NCBI GenBank assembly: GCA_910575035.1
Contig: CAJTDL010000043.1
Span: 1 to 36,288, forward strand
Direction: 5' to 3'
Length of the DNA: 36,288 nt
From: Lachnospiraceae bacterium
GTDB taxonomy: Bacteria > Bacillota > Clostridia > Lachnospirales > Lachnospiraceae
The notes beneath the pieces are model-generated. The model saw nothing but the letters and a program-made list of their open reading frames with translations. It did no database searches and had not been told where the DNA came from. The position numbers were made by a program, and so were the translations under genes. Shown piece by piece: positions 34,212 to 36,288 of this stretch. Position 1 is the first letter of the stretch, and every line of letters begins with the position of its first letter.

Positions 34212-34478
34212 ATGGAATATGAAAAATACATAGAGCAAGGGTTGAATGGAGAAGCACCATTAAAACTAATATTATGTGGAAATGTGCAGAGCACAGCAAA
34301 TGATAAAGTTGGTGTTGTATCCGTTATGTTTGCTACAAATGATAAAGAATTGGCAGAACAGAAAATATATGAATTAACAGTTGTCAATCCCAACAACTCA
34401 TGCATATATGAAGCAGAAACTTATGGAAAACAGAGAGAAGCTGACTGGCGCGGCATATATAGAAAGCGAACGCGGTAA
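34212..34478 (+). CDS. Small hypothetical protein
   Basis: An 88-codon frame from the ATG at 34212 (a TTG at 34206 is also in frame). The first part, with EYEKYIEQGLNGEAPLKLIL and then SVMFATNDKELAEQKIYEL, looks like a real alpha/beta protein. The last dozen residues are basic and may be a chance extension after truncation, since an antitoxin-like pseudogene starts inside its 3' end. It begins 17 bases after the interrupted gene, so the two may have been an operon. No strong ribosome site and no recognised family. Confidence 0.5.
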   Translation: MEYEKYIEQGLNGEAPLKLILCGNVQSTANDKVGVVSVMFATNDKELAEQKIYELTVVNPNNSCIYEAETYGKQREADWRGIYRKRTR

Positions 34479-35054
34479 CAGACAGCATAGAGAGTCTGAG
34501 TTCTGTTTCAGATAAGATGCTGAGGGTGATCGGATATGTATTTGAAAAACTGGAAAAGGTAACACCTCTGATGCTGAAGATCTTCTTTAATTTCATCCAG
34601 GGCATTTATTCTGCGCTATATGGCAGACTGGTCTTTGAAGAGGACTGCAGGGCATGGGTGTATGATCCGGCCTATTTGGAGGTATATGAATTGTTCAGGA
34701 TTTCAAATATAACCCGAACGATGATGCTTGGTTTACCCTGCTTGAAGGAACTGCAGATGCGCTGACGCAAGAAGAGGAGAATGTGATCGATCTTGTGGTG
34801 AATACATTCGGAATGTATGGGGGAAAGTTGCTGGAGCGAATCACGCATAATGAGGAGCCGTGGAAGGAAGCCGGGAAGGGTTTGGCGACAGCATACCTTC
34901 GAGTGAGCTTCTATCGAAGGAACGTATTATGAAATACTATAAAGCCATAAACCGTCAATATAGCATGGGAACGGAAGAGGGGATTAAGGCCTATATTCGT
35001 GATATGCTGGATAAGGCACCATGGAATAAGGCAATGCCCCCAGTGGATAAATGA
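34463..35054 (+). pseudogene. Panacea (SocA/DUF4065) antitoxin-like gene with two frameshifts
   Basis: Three frames join into one Panacea-type protein. Frame 1 (from 34463, first ATG at 34517) reads IQGIYSALYGRLVFEEDCRA and continues to FR at about 34698. Frame 2 carries DFKYNPNDDAWFTLLEG and on through THNEEPWKEAGKGL to about 34885. Frame 3 resumes with GDSIPSSELLSKERIMKYY and ends at 35054. Each junction is explained by loss of one G (GGG to GG at 34698-34699 and 34884-34885). Panacea domains serve as antitoxins in toxin-antitoxin pairs. The N-terminus is probably also lost, and no intact toxin adjoins. Confidence 0.7.
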
Positions 35055-35215
35055 ATAAACTGAAATCATGGGGCTCAGGATGGATTATTGGTTCTTTCTG
35101 AACTTTGGGTATTGTTAGAAAAGGCAGATGTAAAAATATCTGCTTTTTCTTTTATCCTCTTTATTCTCATTTTTGGGTATTTATGGTAAAGTTAAGATAA
35201 AAAACACGAAAGAAG

Positions 35216-36288
35216 ATGATCAGATTGAAATATTTCCCAACACAGGATTACTCATTTCTATTAGATGAAAATCATTATGTTTATGACCATATCGAAACAG
35301 AGGACAGCTTACATATCTACATTAAATCAAAAGAACATAGCTGTGCCTGCCCTGTCTGTGGAAAAATGAGCAGCACACCCCACGCCACTTACAAAAGAAA
35401 GTTTCAAGACACACCTATCCACTGTAAACAGACCTTTTTACATGCAAATGTGTATAAATATGACTGTGAAAATCCAGAGTGTGACTGTAAAGTTTTTATG
35501 GAAGGCCTCCCTTTTGCAAAACCTTCACAAGTGCGCACGGATGCATTAAATACCCTGATTCTTGCCACATCCATGTTCCTTAGTAATGAAGGGGCGGGTA
35601 AAGTGCTGTCGCTGCTCGGTGTCCAGGTCAGCAACGACACGGTACAGCGGCTGTATGACCGGATTGAATTTATAGGTGATCCGGATGTGGAAGAGATTGG
35701 CATTGATGATGCCGCTATCCGAAAGGGGCAGACATATGCGACCGCCATTTATGATTTACGGGACCATCATTTGATTGCCCTGCTTGGCGGGCGTGATGGA
35801 GGGCCATTAAAAGAATGGCTGAAATCACATAATAAAGTACGGCTTGTTGCAAGGGACAGGGCAAGCGCATATGCTTCTGCGATCAGCGAGGTGCTCCCTG
35901 GCTGTGTCCAGGTGGCAGACCGTTTCCATTTGCTGCAGAACCTTCTTGGATATATGAAGGATATTTTCAAGGAAGAGATGCCGCCCCAAATATATATTCA
36001 AGATGGGAATATATCGGAAAAGGCTCCAGAAAAAATATTAAAAGAAAAAACACCGGAAGGCTCTTTTCTGGAAAGCCTTCATTATGGCAACACCCCGCCA
36101 GTGGACCCCAGTGGAAATGTAATTGCTTATGATAACAAAAAGCATGATTTAAATTCGGCACAATATCAGCATCAGGAAAAGACACGGGAAAAAAACAGCA
36201 ATTGATCAGAGATATACAGGATTATTGGGACGGGCAGGAAAAACCCCGGATAAAAAAGGTGGCAGAGGCTTTCGGGATAGCGCCGCCG
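35216..36288 (+). CDS. ISL3-family transposase with a -1 frameshift, partial
   Basis: The ATG at 35216 opens a 329-codon frame ending in TGA at 36203-36205. The frame carries the zinc-ribbon region, the catalytic IDDAA Asp, a second catalytic Asp in VARDRASAYA and the VADRFHLLQNL motif. The family is normally about 400-550 residues in one frame. Here the -1 frame continues from 36197 to the window edge with QQLIRDIQDYWDGQEKPR and AEAFGIAPP, clearly the rest of the protein. The switch point is the A AAA AAC heptamer at 36190-36196. It is either a programmed frameshift or a mutation. Confidence 0.85.
36190..36196 (+). other. A AAA AAC slippery heptamer in the transposase
   Basis: The heptamer lies in the correct phase (codons GAA AAA AAC), and slipping back one base leads straight into the -1 frame that encodes the rest of the transposase. 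A TGA follows two codons later in the zero frame. No downstream pseudoknot was assigned. Confidence 0.6.

Larger units (their letters stand above)
35090..36288 (+). mobile_element. ISL3-family insertion sequence, partial (right copy)
   Basis: The left end is at 35090, GGTTCTTTCTGAACTTTGGG, followed by a 126-base leader and the transposase. Bases 35090-35866 are the inverted counterpart of 777-1. The element continues past the window edge, so its right end and target duplication are not visible. Flanking DNA before 35090 ends GGATTATT. Confidence 0.9.

Noticed and set aside
778-35089. The whole segment between the two insertion sequences as a composite transposon
   Set aside because: It holds core housekeeping genes in their usual order, far more than a mobile cargo, and target duplications cannot be seen.

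Overview
The window looks like a low-to-moderate GC Firmicutes chromosome, most likely a gut Lachnospiraceae-type Clostridia. The evidence is strong GGAGG ribosome binding sites, TTGACA/TATAAT promoters, a dimer-type glycyl-tRNA synthetase, a YqzL-like gene between era and recO, a DUF2325 protein beside a Fur-like regulator, and CUT1 sugar permeases with no ATPase gene nearby. The genus is an inference. No rRNA, tRNA, CRISPR array or riboswitch was seen.

Both ends of the window are the same ISL3-family insertion sequence in opposite, outward-pointing orientation (1-777 on the minus strand, 35090 to the end on the plus strand). The shared 777 bases align without gaps and differ by at least four substitutions. 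They bracket about 34.3 kb. The right copy has a -1 frameshift in its transposase at a classic A AAA AAC heptamer.

Region 1 (866-11174) is mostly housekeeping: a tandem HD-domain protein divergent from an MscS-type channel, a cold-shock protein, a large M16C zinc peptidase, era, a YqzL-like gene overlapping recO, a lipoprotein and glyS with a clear terminator.

Region 2 (11505-16364) is an iron and redox block. It holds a DtxR-type repressor with a Cys-Glu-His metal site, two FeoA genes, FeoB, a cysteine-rich Fur-family regulator, a 33-bp tandem repeat tract, a DUF2325 protein and a rubredoxin. Similar dyads overlap the -10 elements upstream of feoA and possibly feoB, so the adjacent DtxR-type protein probably controls the genes.

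Region 3 (16403-33011) is a glycan-use locus. An AraC regulator diverges from a GH43 enzyme. A solute-binding lipoprotein is then followed by a YesN-like response regulator and a YesM-like histidine kinase, probably a sensing unit. Next come a large secreted multidomain GH3 enzyme, a second binding protein, two permeases and an intracellular GH30 enzyme. The likely flow is extracellular trimming by GH3, uptake, then cytoplasmic hydrolysis by GH43 and GH30. The substrate cannot be fixed from sequence; a beta-linked plant or fungal glycan (xylan or beta-glucan type) is the best guess.

Region 4 (33008-35089), just inside the right insertion sequence, is a decaying accessory patch. It has a small ORF coupled to GH30, an intact DUF3795 gene, a frameshifted fragment, a gene with an in-frame stop, an unknown small ORF, and a Panacea (SocA/DUF4065) antitoxin-like gene broken by two single-base frameshifts.
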